Assembly: GCA_002633005.1 (NCBI GenBank)
Contig: NMRA01001059.1
Coordinates: forward strand, 14,121 to 62,222
From: Phoronis australis
Taxonomy: Eukaryota > Phoronida > Phoronidae
Length of the DNA stretch: 48,102 bases
Direction: 5' to 3'
The notes beneath the pieces were generated by a model. The model was not told the DNA's origin and made no database searches. It saw only the letters and a list, made by a program, of their open reading frames with translations. Below are positions 1-12,200 of the stretch, in pieces. The position numbers and the translations under genes are program-made. Within the stretch, counting starts at the first letter, position 1; each line of letters begins with the position of its first letter.

Positions 1-110
1 GTTATATTTAGAATATTCCCTATTAGCATTCATAACAGCAGTGTCAGTGACAGTAATGGTGTCATGTTTTTAGATATCCTGTCGGTTTAAACAGTCTCTC
101 CTAGCAACAG

Positions 111-275
111 ATGGCACTTCAGTCAGTAAACAGTTGGGTGTATCGTTGGTGGGTACCATTAAAGGTCTCCTTAAGGCGTCACTCTACGAATGCACAGTGA
201 CTGGCAGGACTTCTGCGGGATATGGTGATCCCAGTGATGCTTTGTTGGTGTGGACAGCGCCACCTAGAGCCAGTG
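111..275 (+). CDS. RPTP exon: C-terminal half of an FN3 domain
   Basis: The open frame contains [20 protein letters not shown], the typical F and G strand region of a fibronectin III domain (Y-x-C/V-x-V, then AGYG). Donor is GTAAAC after 275. I chose the acceptor CAG ending at 110 because it has a pyrimidine-rich tract and makes the exon symmetric phase 1-1, as is usual for FN3 exons. An alternative acceptor ends at 94 (exon 95-275, phase 0 in). Confidence 0.7.
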
Positions 276-3200
276 GTAAACTTTACTTAGTGTGTCACTT
301 CTTTCAATACTTTAGGGAATATCTATGTAAACATTGTGAGTGAGAAGATGTGTTTTACAGGGAACAAAGTTGTCTTGAAATTGCAAATTGTGGAAAACTA
401 ATACCAGCTCTACCAACTCTGCAGGTGCACTCATAAATATTAGTTGCTTTGCTTGAAAACATGACTAAGGGACATGATTAACTGACTTCACCGACTCTCA
501 AACACGGTCCTCAGACCACCATACACGGCTCACTGACTGCCCTACATGTTACCTGGACATGGAATTTTTTAAGTACATAAATCGTGTTTTGGGAGTCTGG
601 CATTATGCTTGGTAGTCAGTGTGCTGCAGTTGGTGAGCTGTGTTTGGCAGTTGGTGAGTTGTGTTTGGCAGTGGGTGAGCTGTGTTTGGCAGTTGGTGAG
701 CTGTGTTTGGCAGTTGGTGAGCTGTGTTTATCGGGTTTGAAATCCGTAGTTAAAGGAGAAGAAGCTAGGGTCCTAAATGTAGCAGTCTGAACCTATCCTA
801 ATAGCTTCAATTTAAAATTTTGCTTTGATTACACGTGACCTTTGGTTGTTTGTTTTGCAGATTTAACTGAACTAGTTAACCTACCGTCTGTCAGAACACT
901 GGAGACGGAAGCTACTGATACCACGGTAACAGTGAAGTTGTTGCCAGCGGCAGCACCACCTTCTCTTACTCCAAGGTAAACCTAGTGTAGAGTCTACTGT
1001 GTCTGGCATGCACTCATTTCACATTATCATACATTATCATACATTATCATACATTATCATACATTATCTGTGGTATTCATAGTGGTGTACTTAATTTGAC
1101 TAAAAAAAGGGGTGCTTTAAGTCGAGTATGTGAGAACATTTATGAAACACAAAAATTAAGCGGTGTACTTTCAGTTGAATACGTCACACAGGTACGGTAA
1201 GTATTTAAATTATGCAATCCTTTGAAGTTTACTCATATTATGATTTCTGCAAGGAAAATGGAAAGTAATCTTTGTATCTGTGTTTGCAGGACAGTTAACT
1301 GGAATTAAATTTGAAATTTTCAAGCTGATTGGTCAATTACTGTGTCTTTCTAAATTTATACCATTTAGATATTGTAAAATAAATGGTCGACAATGGTAGT
1401 TTACCGTAAACGTTCGGGTTAACGCCCATGCACAGTTAACCGCCCACCCCCTACTTTAGATGGATTTTCGATTTAATTGCCCACTGCTCGGTTAAGCACC
1501 CCCCTGCGATTTTTTAAGATTTCCAGTTAAGCGCCCACCTCTCGGTTAAGTGCTCATCCCCGACTTTTAAAGAATGAAGATTTAGCAACCAGTGCTAAGG
1601 AAACGTGCGATTCCCCGACTTTTAGAAAAAAGATCGATGATCACAATGAGTGCAACGACGCCGGGCTTCCGAAACGGTAGTTTAGCAATTTGAATTACAA
1701 TTCAAGTAACGAGTTATTGCCTTGGGTCATGGACTCACTTCAAAATATAATACTTGAATGTTTTTGTCACTTTATTTTCTTCCCATGTTTGCAAAGTTTA
1801 AGAACGCTGCTGGCGTCAAAACCTCCGCTTTCAGCGACTTTGTCTTCCGCGCTGAGTTTCCGTCTGCAGTGCACTAGATAAAACATATATTCAAAAAAAT
1901 CAGGCCAGAGAAATGTGACAATGGTTTTGCCAACCCTCCAAATTCTATTAAGCTCTCGTATTTTGAACAAATCTCACAACTCACGGAAAGATGTCAAATT
2001 CTCAATATTTTGATGAATGTAAGAGCCGGGTTATATAGGATGTGTGGCGACCTAAGGGACAGTACAAGTGCCTTGCTGGGTTACCGATTTCGTTGCTGCC
2101 TATCGATTTCTGAATTCAAAGGTTGGTAATAATGTATGTTTGTGTATGAGCTTGAGGTAATAAAAAACTGCTAGTCAAATTTTGTTTTTCGCTTATTGCA
2201 TCTCAGTCAAACTGGCGTTAGCAGATTTAACTAATGTCGCTGGCTGTTTTTTACTATTTCTTGCGTCAGCCCCCATGTAAGCGTGACTGTGTGAATTATC
2301 GTTTCCACTTCCCCTTTTTTGCCATCCAGAATAATTTTGTTTGTACATTGGCCAGTTTCAGCCTGAACAAAAATTCTTACCATTCGAGTATGAAATATCT
2401 ACGATGTAGACTGACTGAAAATTGGCGATAGTGGGTAGAAGATGCAAGCAACTAGCTACGGGCTTCGGCTTAGGGAGCATCGAGCTGGGAAATATCGGAA
2501 TAGACTTGACATCGCAGTTTTGCGGAACATTGGCAACGAGGAACATCATAAAGAACTGGGTCTTTTGTAACAACAGCTTAAAAGTATATAGTCTCACCTG
2601 TTTTTATTACTTAGGACTGTCGCTATTCTCTTTGGTGACTTTGTAGTGGTGCACGTGCGCAAGTTCCCACACTTTGGAGTGCATGTTACCTTGACACCAA
2701 TGTGATTGACAGGTGACTCACACGTAGGCCCTATGTGCGTGCTGAATCCCGCAGCTATCTTTGGCCATAAAAAACAGATGCATATCGAAAGAGGCCGTTA
2801 TATTACTTGACGGCATTTCCAAGTCACGATTGTCAGCCGACTGAGACATTGCACGCTAACAGCGGGACCAAACAGTGCCGCAGTGCGATATTGCAAGTGA
2901 TATAAATAGGATAATCTGGACATCTTGCATGAAAATAAATGTTTTTCCATCACGAAGTTTGGCAAGGTGATCGTTTAAAAATGAATTGAAACATGGCTGT
3001 TTTGTGGTGTTTTATCACATATTTATGACATGGCTCAAAATTTTATTCTTGATTGACGAGTGGCTCATGGCCGCTTAACCCCAATTCTTGTCTTAGGCCT
3101 ACTTCTTTGCCAAGCATGTTTGGCGCAACGGCAAGTGAGCAATGCGGGGCGGTCGAGATAAAACAGCTAGCCGCAGAACCATACGCTGAAATTGTAATTT

Positions 3201-6200
3201 AGTCACGGAGTGTAGACTATAAACATCCCAAACACAAAAAACATCTAAATTAAGTTTTTCAAACTTTTATTACAACTAATTTTAAAACTGCTCTCTGACT
3301 ATGAACTTGGCAGCTAGTACGAGACTGCAACCATAAATTTGATGTCTGCTGTGACCTCTTCAACACGTGAAGCTTGCACGCGTGCACTTTTAAGCAAGGT
3401 CACATCTTGAAATAGTTGCAATCCGAGTAGAGGCTACGTGGTCAGTGGTCGTCTGCACTCTGCAGGGCAAAGTAACAAGACCGCAGGACGGCACGGGCCT
3501 AGTGCTCAGCAATTCTGTAAATTTAATAGTGAATAACTAATCTGAGGGCAAGAGAATCTTTGTTGGGATCATCCGCTGTTATGACATTTTTCCCGTCGTG
3601 ACGATGTGACGATAACGCTCTTTGAAAAGTGCTACGCGTTCCAAGTGCGTATATGGTGTGGGGACTTAGATCACGAGGTAAGATTAACCGCCCAGGGCGG
3701 TTGCCTGTAGTAATAAGTGCCCATGGTCGGTTAATCGCCCACCCTGGATTTCTTGAAATTTCACATTTAAGCGCCCAAGTCTGGTTAACCGCTCACCCCC
3801 GAATTTTTGGGTTTGCCAATTTAACCGCCCATGGCGTTAACCCGAACGTTTACGGTAATATAACAACGACTTCAGTGTGGGCTGGTACATGTATATTGGT
3901 CTCAGTGTGATCTGGTACATGTACATCGGTCTCAGTGTGGACTGGTACATGTAAATTGGTCTCAGTGTGGACTGGTACATGTACATTGGTCTCAGTGTGG
4001 ACTGGTACATGTACATTGGTCTCCGTGTGGACCGGTACATGTACATTAGTTTTAGTGTTGGCTGGTGTATGCACATTATGTATACTATGTAAGTTGACAC
4101 CTGTGAGAACCTCGGCATAATCATGTGACTTTGATAAAAAATTTGGAGCCAACATCATGCAATCCAATTAGTTTTTGTGACTCATATCAGTTGCTTTCTT
4201 AGAAGGAATAAATTTTAACGGTCATACTTTTGATGTTTCAGTCACTATATCCTCGTAGTAGAAACAAAGTCTGTCAGAAGGAAACGAGACACCAGTCCTT
4301 GTCGCTCTCAAGTGAACCCAGCTCTTGTTACTTATGCGGACTCTCAATCACAGGGATTATCTTGTTACGTAGCCGCTTTATTAAACCCCAGTGAGGTATC
4401 CTCAGATGGAACCAAGTTTGTCATTGGTGATGGTAAAACATACAATGGGTATGTGAACAAACCACTGGAGAAAGGTGAAAGTTACGATGTCTACTATGGA
4501 GCAACAGTGAATGTGGACGGGGTGTGTGCTTGGATTGTTACTTAATTATTTCTCAATTACTTAAAGGGATTTTGGTGAAAGTTCACTCAGAGGTATATGG
4601 TGGGGATACGCTCGCACCTCATGGACAGTTACTATGGAAGCATGCCATTGACCATTTTAGTTTTGAAAAAGATGTTTCTCAGTGTTGACTGTGGACAAAG
4701 CAGCTTTTCAGAGTTTGAACAAACTTAACACAAAAGTACTATGAATGCAGGCCTGTATACGAGATGCACTTACTACTTTGACATTATTGCTCTGCTTGTA
4801 CTGCATTGGTCAGTTTCATTCCTTTCTTAGATTGGTGGCCATTCACCAGCTATTTGACTTGTTCTCAAGATGTTTGTATTAGTTCTGTAGTATTATGTCT
4901 CACCTTCCACTTCTATTTTCGTAAAAATTTGTTATGCCCACAGACAGTTTTCGTTATTTCCATAAATGTACTGTGTTTTATATTGTTCCTGTTTCATTTT
5001 ATTGCGGTTGCTCTGTACACACCCTGGAGACAGTTTGCATGTTCTCATCTTTAATTTATCATGTTTATTTCAGTCTACAAGCACAGCTTATCAACATGTT
5101 GGTGGAAAGTCCATTCAAGGTAACTATAAGAACATGGATGGACAGTCTCTAGCAGGAGTGTTCCTCTACTCACTATGCTTTCTGCTTCTTCATATGGAAT
5201 TTTGTGGATTTTAAACATTTTCAAATCATTCCCCAACAATTGATGACTGATTATTGGAGGAGGGTGCTGATCTGTTCTGTGTCATGATTGGAGGAGAGTG
5301 CTGATCTGTTCTGTGTCATGATTGGAGGAGGGTGCTGATCTGTACTGTGTCATGAATGGAGGAGAGTGTTGATCTGTTCTGTGTCGTGATTGGAGGAGGG
5401 TGTTGATCTGTTCTGTGTTATGATTGGAGGAAGGTGTTGATCTGTTCTGTGTTATGATTGGAGGAGAGTGCTGATCTGTTTTGTGTATGGAGGGAGTAGT
5501 TGATATGGAGGTTGATTGTTTATCATAAGATAATGCGATGGAATAGGTTTTTCATTGCTTTTCGATATGTTGTTCAATTGGTAAATAACGTCTTGACTCA
5601 CAAGACACACAATGCTTCTCAGTAAGTGACTAGTGAACTCGATGACATGTGTCTGCAATAGTTTTGCTTTGTTTGGAGCTCTTCATTTAATGACTTAATT
5701 ATTGATTCATTGATTGTTTGATTAAATATTCATTTTTGACCTGTTTAATATGGGTATTGAGACTGGGCACTGAATGTTATATACGTACAGGACTGTGTTC
5801 CATATAGCCACGACATTATCTTGCACTTCAGGTGAAAAATCTTCACTCATGGAATGGAAATGGTGAATTGTATGCCTTAATTCATGAATTTCATCCTCTA
5901 ATTCTATGCCTTAATTCATGAATTATGTCCACTAATTGAACAGTCCAACTTCACGAATCAATGACTTCGGTGGCCTCCATTTAGCTAGGTATATCGAAAT
6001 GCTAACGAAACACTTGGCTTTCACTTGTCTGATTTTTGTAATGTTATCGCTTTTCTTGCAGGAAACTTGGTCTGTGGAACACCACCTGTTTACCAAGTTT
6101 ATTGTTCTTTCAGCCAAACAATTCATAGACACTTGTGATATTGGTCTGTGGAACACCACCTTTTTACCAAGAGTATTCTTTCAGCCAAACAGTTCATAGA

Positions 6201-9200
6201 CACTTGTGCTATTGGTCTGTGGAACACCACCTGTTTACCACATGTCGGGAACACATCCACTACCACAAGAAACTATAGGAACACCGCATTTATCCACCTT
6301 CACTCTTATCAGGCTTCTATTGTGAGTCAGCATGCATGAACAATTGGCAGATAAGCCACCTATGGAACTGCTTTTGGCTGAATGGATGACCAGGCCATAA
6401 AATGATAATTAGCCAAGACCAGTTAAAGGAGAATGCCACCCGATTTAATTAGTCTTTTTTGCCATCTTAATCGGTCTATATCCACATCGCCTCGCATGCG
6501 GTCGACCTTACCTTGCCAAGAGGTGTCGCGTTAACCTGTGAGGAAAGTGAGAAACGACGCTAGTGACATCAGTGGTTCATATGCAGAGTGAATGCTGCTA
6601 TGTTGCGGTGCATCGTTCCTGTTTGTCTGAGCGATGAAGTTGCGAGGAAAGCGGGTATATCGTTTTTTTTTACTTCCTCGAGAGTCCGAAATGCTTAGGA
6701 AGTGGCTCATGGCAGTGAAGAATGAAATGTACGCTGTAAATAGCAAGTATGAGGCCGTGAAACATCTCCATGTCTGTGGCCTGCAGACGTCGACAGTGCC
6801 TGACGAATGCCGGCTTACCAAATAACTCCATACGTTCCGTTGTCTGAGCTTGTTCACGGCGCCTCTCTAGTATTTCTTCATCACTGTATTCCTGGTCGAA
6901 TTGATAGCCTGTAAAACTTAATGATCCACCTGCGAAGTCACGACTGATGAGCTCTAGCTCATCCTAAGTCGGGTTTCCCCATTGCCATGTTGGCGTTTAT
7001 TATTAAGCGTTCTGTTTCAAAATGAATTGTTCTCCCCCTAACCAATACTGAAATAAAGTCTGTCTCATTAGATGCAATTTGTAATGCCTTTGGAGTGTTC
7101 GTGAGTGCAAATGATTTGAGAAGCCAGCAATGAATAAATCACTGCGTTATCGGATTTAGGTGCAATAAAACTAATTGACGGGACACCGAGGCTGTGTGAG
7201 TTCATGCTAATTTAGTGTTTGCTGGCAGAAACTGTTGTGAAACAACTCGATTTCCATCCTACGGCCAGGTGTTAGGGGAATCTTTATTTACATTTACATT
7301 ACTCGAATAATGATTGTCAATGTACAACTTCTGCCCTGACGGTGCTGTGACCAAAGCGGAACCTGAATTCGCGGCCCCCGACGAGTAAGTAGATTTGCAG
7401 TCTCGTGGCTAATTCACCATAATAATCAGGTGCACATTACTTTGGCTCACTAGTATAGCATTTTCTTGACTGGAAGTTTAGTTTCCACTGAACTTTGGCT
7501 GGTTTATGTTCGTGATGTCTGATCAGTTTCTGAGCCACTGGCCAGGATAACGAGTCAATCCGGCCGGCCGCGACAGGCCTGATCGGGCTCCGAGCCATGG
7601 GCCAGGTGAACAAGCGTTTTGTGTTTAGAACTCAAAAAATCACAAGTCTAAACAACACTGATATAGGTTCTTCTGTCTGTATCTCACGGAAAATACTTCG
7701 AAATTATCTCTGAACAGACCCCAAACTCCTGCTATGGACCTTATTGGCCTGCCAAACTTTGTAGGCTACGGTGTGTCCAAATATCAATAAATCCATAAGA
7801 GCGAAATAAAACAACACGTTTTTATAAGAACTCTGTGTATTTTTAAGGGTTTTGCATCGAAGTTTGATGATTTTTTGGTGTTAAACAATGACTTCAAGCG
7901 ATAAGCTGACACCAGTAACCCATGTTGTGAACTGCTGATCAGACTGCGTGTGAAACCGATGACATCATTGGATAATTTCAACACCTCCGTCTGCCGTCAG
8001 ATGTCCGGTAACGCAATCGTATGTGTCGTTATGGAGTAGAACTACTCGATCTAAATTGATACAAATTAGGTTGTTTTTTGGGTGGCATGCTCCTTTAAAT
8101 AATGCTGCATGGAATAGTTTATACCTTCATGGCAATTTTGAAAGAGGGGCATATTCTGCTAGCCTTTCGCTAAAAGTGTTCTAAAACCTTGGTTTACCGA
8201 CCTCTGATTTTCTGGATTATGCCAACATTAAAATTCAAATTTGCAACATTTTCATTTCCGCCATCATTATGCTATGGAAACAAGCAAAAATTGGCAACAA
8301 TNCTAGTGGGACTCAAGGGGTCTAGCAGTGTGGCCTACTGGGACTCAATGGGTCTAGCAGTGTGGCCTAGTGGGACTTAATCCACAACATTGAAGCATAC
8401 ACTTTGCCCATTGGGTCACACTGTTTCATCTAAATGAGATTTTGTGTTTCTATGAAGCTGGAGAGAGGTGACAATGAGTTTTGTACCGATCCAACCTCTG
8501 CTTTGCGCCTTGTTATAGCAGGCAATGAATGATGATGAGTTTTGATCCAATCTGACTACTGCTATGCCCCCTAGTGGCAATTTTAGATTTGTTATACACA
8601 TACCTCTCTATCTTCAGAGTTCATTGATGAATTTCTTGAAATTTGGCAAATAGGTTTCTGTTAAGAAAACAACAATGCCTTTTTATGCGTCCACATATTT
8701 ATATGTGGGCGCATTATGCTGTCGTCTCTCTCCGTCTGGCATTAGGCGTCCGCTGTTGTATCTCCAAAACTCTGTGATGCATGTTCATAAAATTTTGCGC
8801 ACATGCTCCTTTCATGAATAAGACAGTATGAGCAAATGCTCAGGGGGATCTGGTTTCAGATGTGCCTCCTAGTGGCAATTTTAGTTTTTACGTTTACCTC
8901 ACTGTCTTCTGAGTTTGGTAACGGATTTTTATGAAATTTGGTGTAGGTGTCTATTGGACAGATGATGCCATCTTTGCGTTTTCAAATGGATTTGACATAT
9001 TTTTCGCCACCTAGTGGCTATTTTTACGGATTTCTAGTCTGATTATTGCCACGCCCCTCTATAGGTCAAACCACGCTAAGGATGATTATGACTTATATGT
9101 TCCACTGGGAAGAGAAGGGCTGATGATGACTTTCAGATGACTCCAACTACACTGACTTTCTTGTAGTTGTTTTGGTTTTTTTTTCCATTCATGGCTGTGT

Positions 9201-12200
9201 CTCCTGAGCTCTCCAAGGAATCTTTGTTAAATTTGGCAAGTGTATTTACATGAAGGTGACAATAGATGATCTCGACTTTCGGATGGATACAAATACTGTG
9301 GTGCACTCTAGTGGCATTTTACTCTATATTTTTGGAGTTCCAGGATGGATTTTTATAGCAAATTAAAGAGACTATGACATCTTTTCATTTTCATTGAGAT
9401 TTGATGTAGTGCATGCCACCTAGTGGCCGTTTTTATTTTCTTGAGTCTGTTATTGCTGTTTGCCTCTCTGTCACACAAACCATTCCTTGGACAATTATGA
9501 AAAAAGACGTATATGTTCTTACATTTTGGTGTGAGTATTTTAAATATGGCACCACATGGGAAGAAAAGTAATGATTTGCATATTTTATAATAATTGTGGA
9601 TGGCAGTGCATTGATTGAATAAGTTTTGGAGACACGTCAACAGCCACTCCATTCAAATTTCACTGTATTCTTTGGACTATTAAGATCACTCTGATGAGTG
9701 ATGGTTTACACGAGTTGAGTAGCCCCATTGTGTTGCTCAGGCTAGTTCCATAATATAGGTGGTGACCTATCAACAAAGGAGCATCTGTTGAGTACTCCTA
9801 TTGTGCTGCTCAAGCAGGTTCCATAACAGATGTGGGGACAAGGAGTATCAATAGCATTATTTCTCTTCTTCTGTCGTAGATTTTTATCATTCAAACAATA
9901 AAAAATTTCATTTTGCAATGCTGGATTTAATTTTCATAGTCCACAGTGTCTAAAATGTTTGGGAATGAATGTTGCCACCAACAGGCAGCAGTTGCTATCA
10001 TTGACCCATCTCTGTTCCTTAGTACCCAAAAAGGGAAGCTGGTCATAAAAGTGGAGAAACTCTGACAAGTGTCCATTGTAATCCCAACTGGTGCATTTAT
10101 AGTTGTTGGTTGGGAAGTGAAATGTAGCGTCTAATGTGTACAGCATATGGGGATATTCACTTCACTCACTATTTTTGTCATTCATTCGGTCAATCTGCTT
10201 GGACTTTTAGAACCAGTCTGATGCCTGTTATTCAGGAGTAAAAACTGGTTCTCAAAATGCACCACTGTTGGATGATGCATATAGTAAACTTAATTCACTT
10301 TTCGACCAAACTATACAACTTCAACAAATTTACGTCAAAGTATTTTGAAAACTAAGTGCACACAACACTATGACCTAACTGGTTTCCATTTCAATTCAAA
10401 GATGACGGTGTAACCTTAGACGTTATAATCCAACCGGACATGCAAGACCCTGACGATTCTGGCGATGGCAGGGGTGCTGAGACAGACAACACTGACGACA
10501 CCTATGGGAATATAGGACAGGTGTCAGGACGCCGGAAAACAACAGAATTTCTGGACTATGTCAATGATATGAACAAACGTGGCAGAAATGCTTACAGGGA
10601 GGAGTACAGTGTATGTTAGATTAGTTTTTGTTTCTATTACGCTTAAACATGAGGTGTTTTTATTGGTTTCAACTAGCGTTAGGTAAAATCATTAAGCATT
10701 ACAGACTTTAACCCTTATCCTGCGCTAGGCGAGGTCAGCCGACATGCCAATTATCCTATTAAAATGCGTTGGGTGTACTCAATCGACTATAATAAGTTAC
10801 AGCTGGGCTGCGCTAGGAGAGTGCACTCACCCCAGGACACTTGTGATTTTCATTCAGAAATTGTAAGAGCCCTGGAATGTTGTTTAGATATGTGACCATG
10901 AGCATTCCATACTTCACAGTTTCCTCTACTGTTCTCCAATTTAAACCATATGGCTGTGATTACTAGTTTGGGAGATATTGGCAGGTTTATGTAAGTGTAG
11001 ACACATAGTTTCATTATATGGCTGGAGCCATACCGGAGAGGATGACAGTGGATCAGTTTACTTTCACCAAGACTATGATAAAAATTTATATATGGTGAAA
11101 TTCTCCATTAAATTCTGCACAAGTTTTGTATTGACTTCTTTTCTGTTAATTTAATATTTCCCCTTCAAATTTCCAATTTAAAATTGTTAGGTCATTAGTC
11201 TGGGTGACCTCCATAACAGCTTAGTGCACAGCAGTAGTGGTGACCTACTTAGCTCAGCACACAGAGAAAGTAGTCTGAATAGAGGCTCAGCAGGATAAGG
11301 GTTAAACTTGACACAAGCTGTGCTTATCACTGTAAGTGGGACAACAAAAATGTCTGAACTACTTTGTATGTGTATCTTTGCCTGTGCTGCTCTGCTGCTG
11401 TTCATTTTATTATGCGCCCACATATTTATATGTGGACGCATTATGCCATCATCTCCGTCCGTCTGTCCGTCCGTCCGTCCGTCCGTACGGGCGGCGTCCG
11501 GCGTCCGCTGCTCTATCTCCAAAACCTTTGACATACGTTCATGAAATTTGGCACATATGCTCCATTCATGAATGGGACGGCATGTGCGAACTTTTGGACG
11601 GATCCGACTACCGGTGTGCCCCCTAGTGGCAATTTTAGTTTTTTTCGCTTACCTTTGTATCTTCAAAAGTCCTGAACAGATTTTCATGAAATTTAGTATG
11701 TAGGCACCTATTAGTGAGATGACGCTATCCTGCCGTTTTCAGATGGATTCGACATAGTTTGCGCCACCTAGTGGCCATTTTTAGTGTTTTCGAGTCTGTT
11801 TTTGTGCGTCCACCCCTCTATCAACCAAACCGCTCAAAGGATGATTGTGAAAATTGGCATGTGTATGCATACTATGTAGAGGACGGTTGACGATGATTTT
11901 CCGACGATTTTGACGACTGTGGCGCCTCCTAGTGNCGACCTAGTTTGCGACACGCAGTAGCCATTTTTACTGTTTTTTAGTCTGTTTTTTGGTGTCCACC
12001 CCTCTATCAACCAAACCACTCTAAGTATGATTGTGAAAATTGGGCATGTATGTTCTTACTATGAAGAGGACGGTTGACGCTGAATTTCCCATGACTTTGA
12101 TTACTGTGGCGCCTCCTAGTGGCAGTTTTTTTTTTGCGCCCATGGCTGTATCTCCCAAACCGTTTGCAGGATCTTTACTAAAGTTATGGTGGTAAATTTG

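Larger units (their letters stand above)
5120..10401 (+). other. 5.3-kb intron; expected site of the unseen transmembrane exon
   Basis: It lies between the extracellular exon ending phase 1 and the juxtamembrane exon starting phase 1, so a transmembrane exon here should be phase 1-1. I found none. The intron holds several minisatellites, the Kolobok-like element at 6423-8098 and a CCTAGTGGC-repeat block. The stretch 9840-10200 holds nothing I recognise. Confidence 0.6.

Noticed and set aside
584-790. Open frame with LCLAVGE repeats
   Set aside because: It is only the 21-bp minisatellite read in frame.
3837-4167. Repetitive open frames on both strands (HVPVHTETN and [10 protein letters not shown] types)
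   Set aside because: Products of the 30-bp tandem array, open in several frames at once; no domain.
5985-6160. Candidate transmembrane exon with hydrophobic run [17 protein letters not shown]
   Set aside because: The acceptor and phase are possible, but there is no good phase-1 donor, no basic stop-transfer segment, and it runs into a tandem repeat.
9830-9900. Candidate transmembrane segment [14 protein letters not shown]
   Set aside because: No AG acceptor in the required phase and no donor before the stop.
11187-11626. Open frames across the CCGT-rich tract, both strands
   Set aside because: Generated by the CCGTCCGT microsatellite within the CCTAGTGGC repeat; overlapping frames on both strands.
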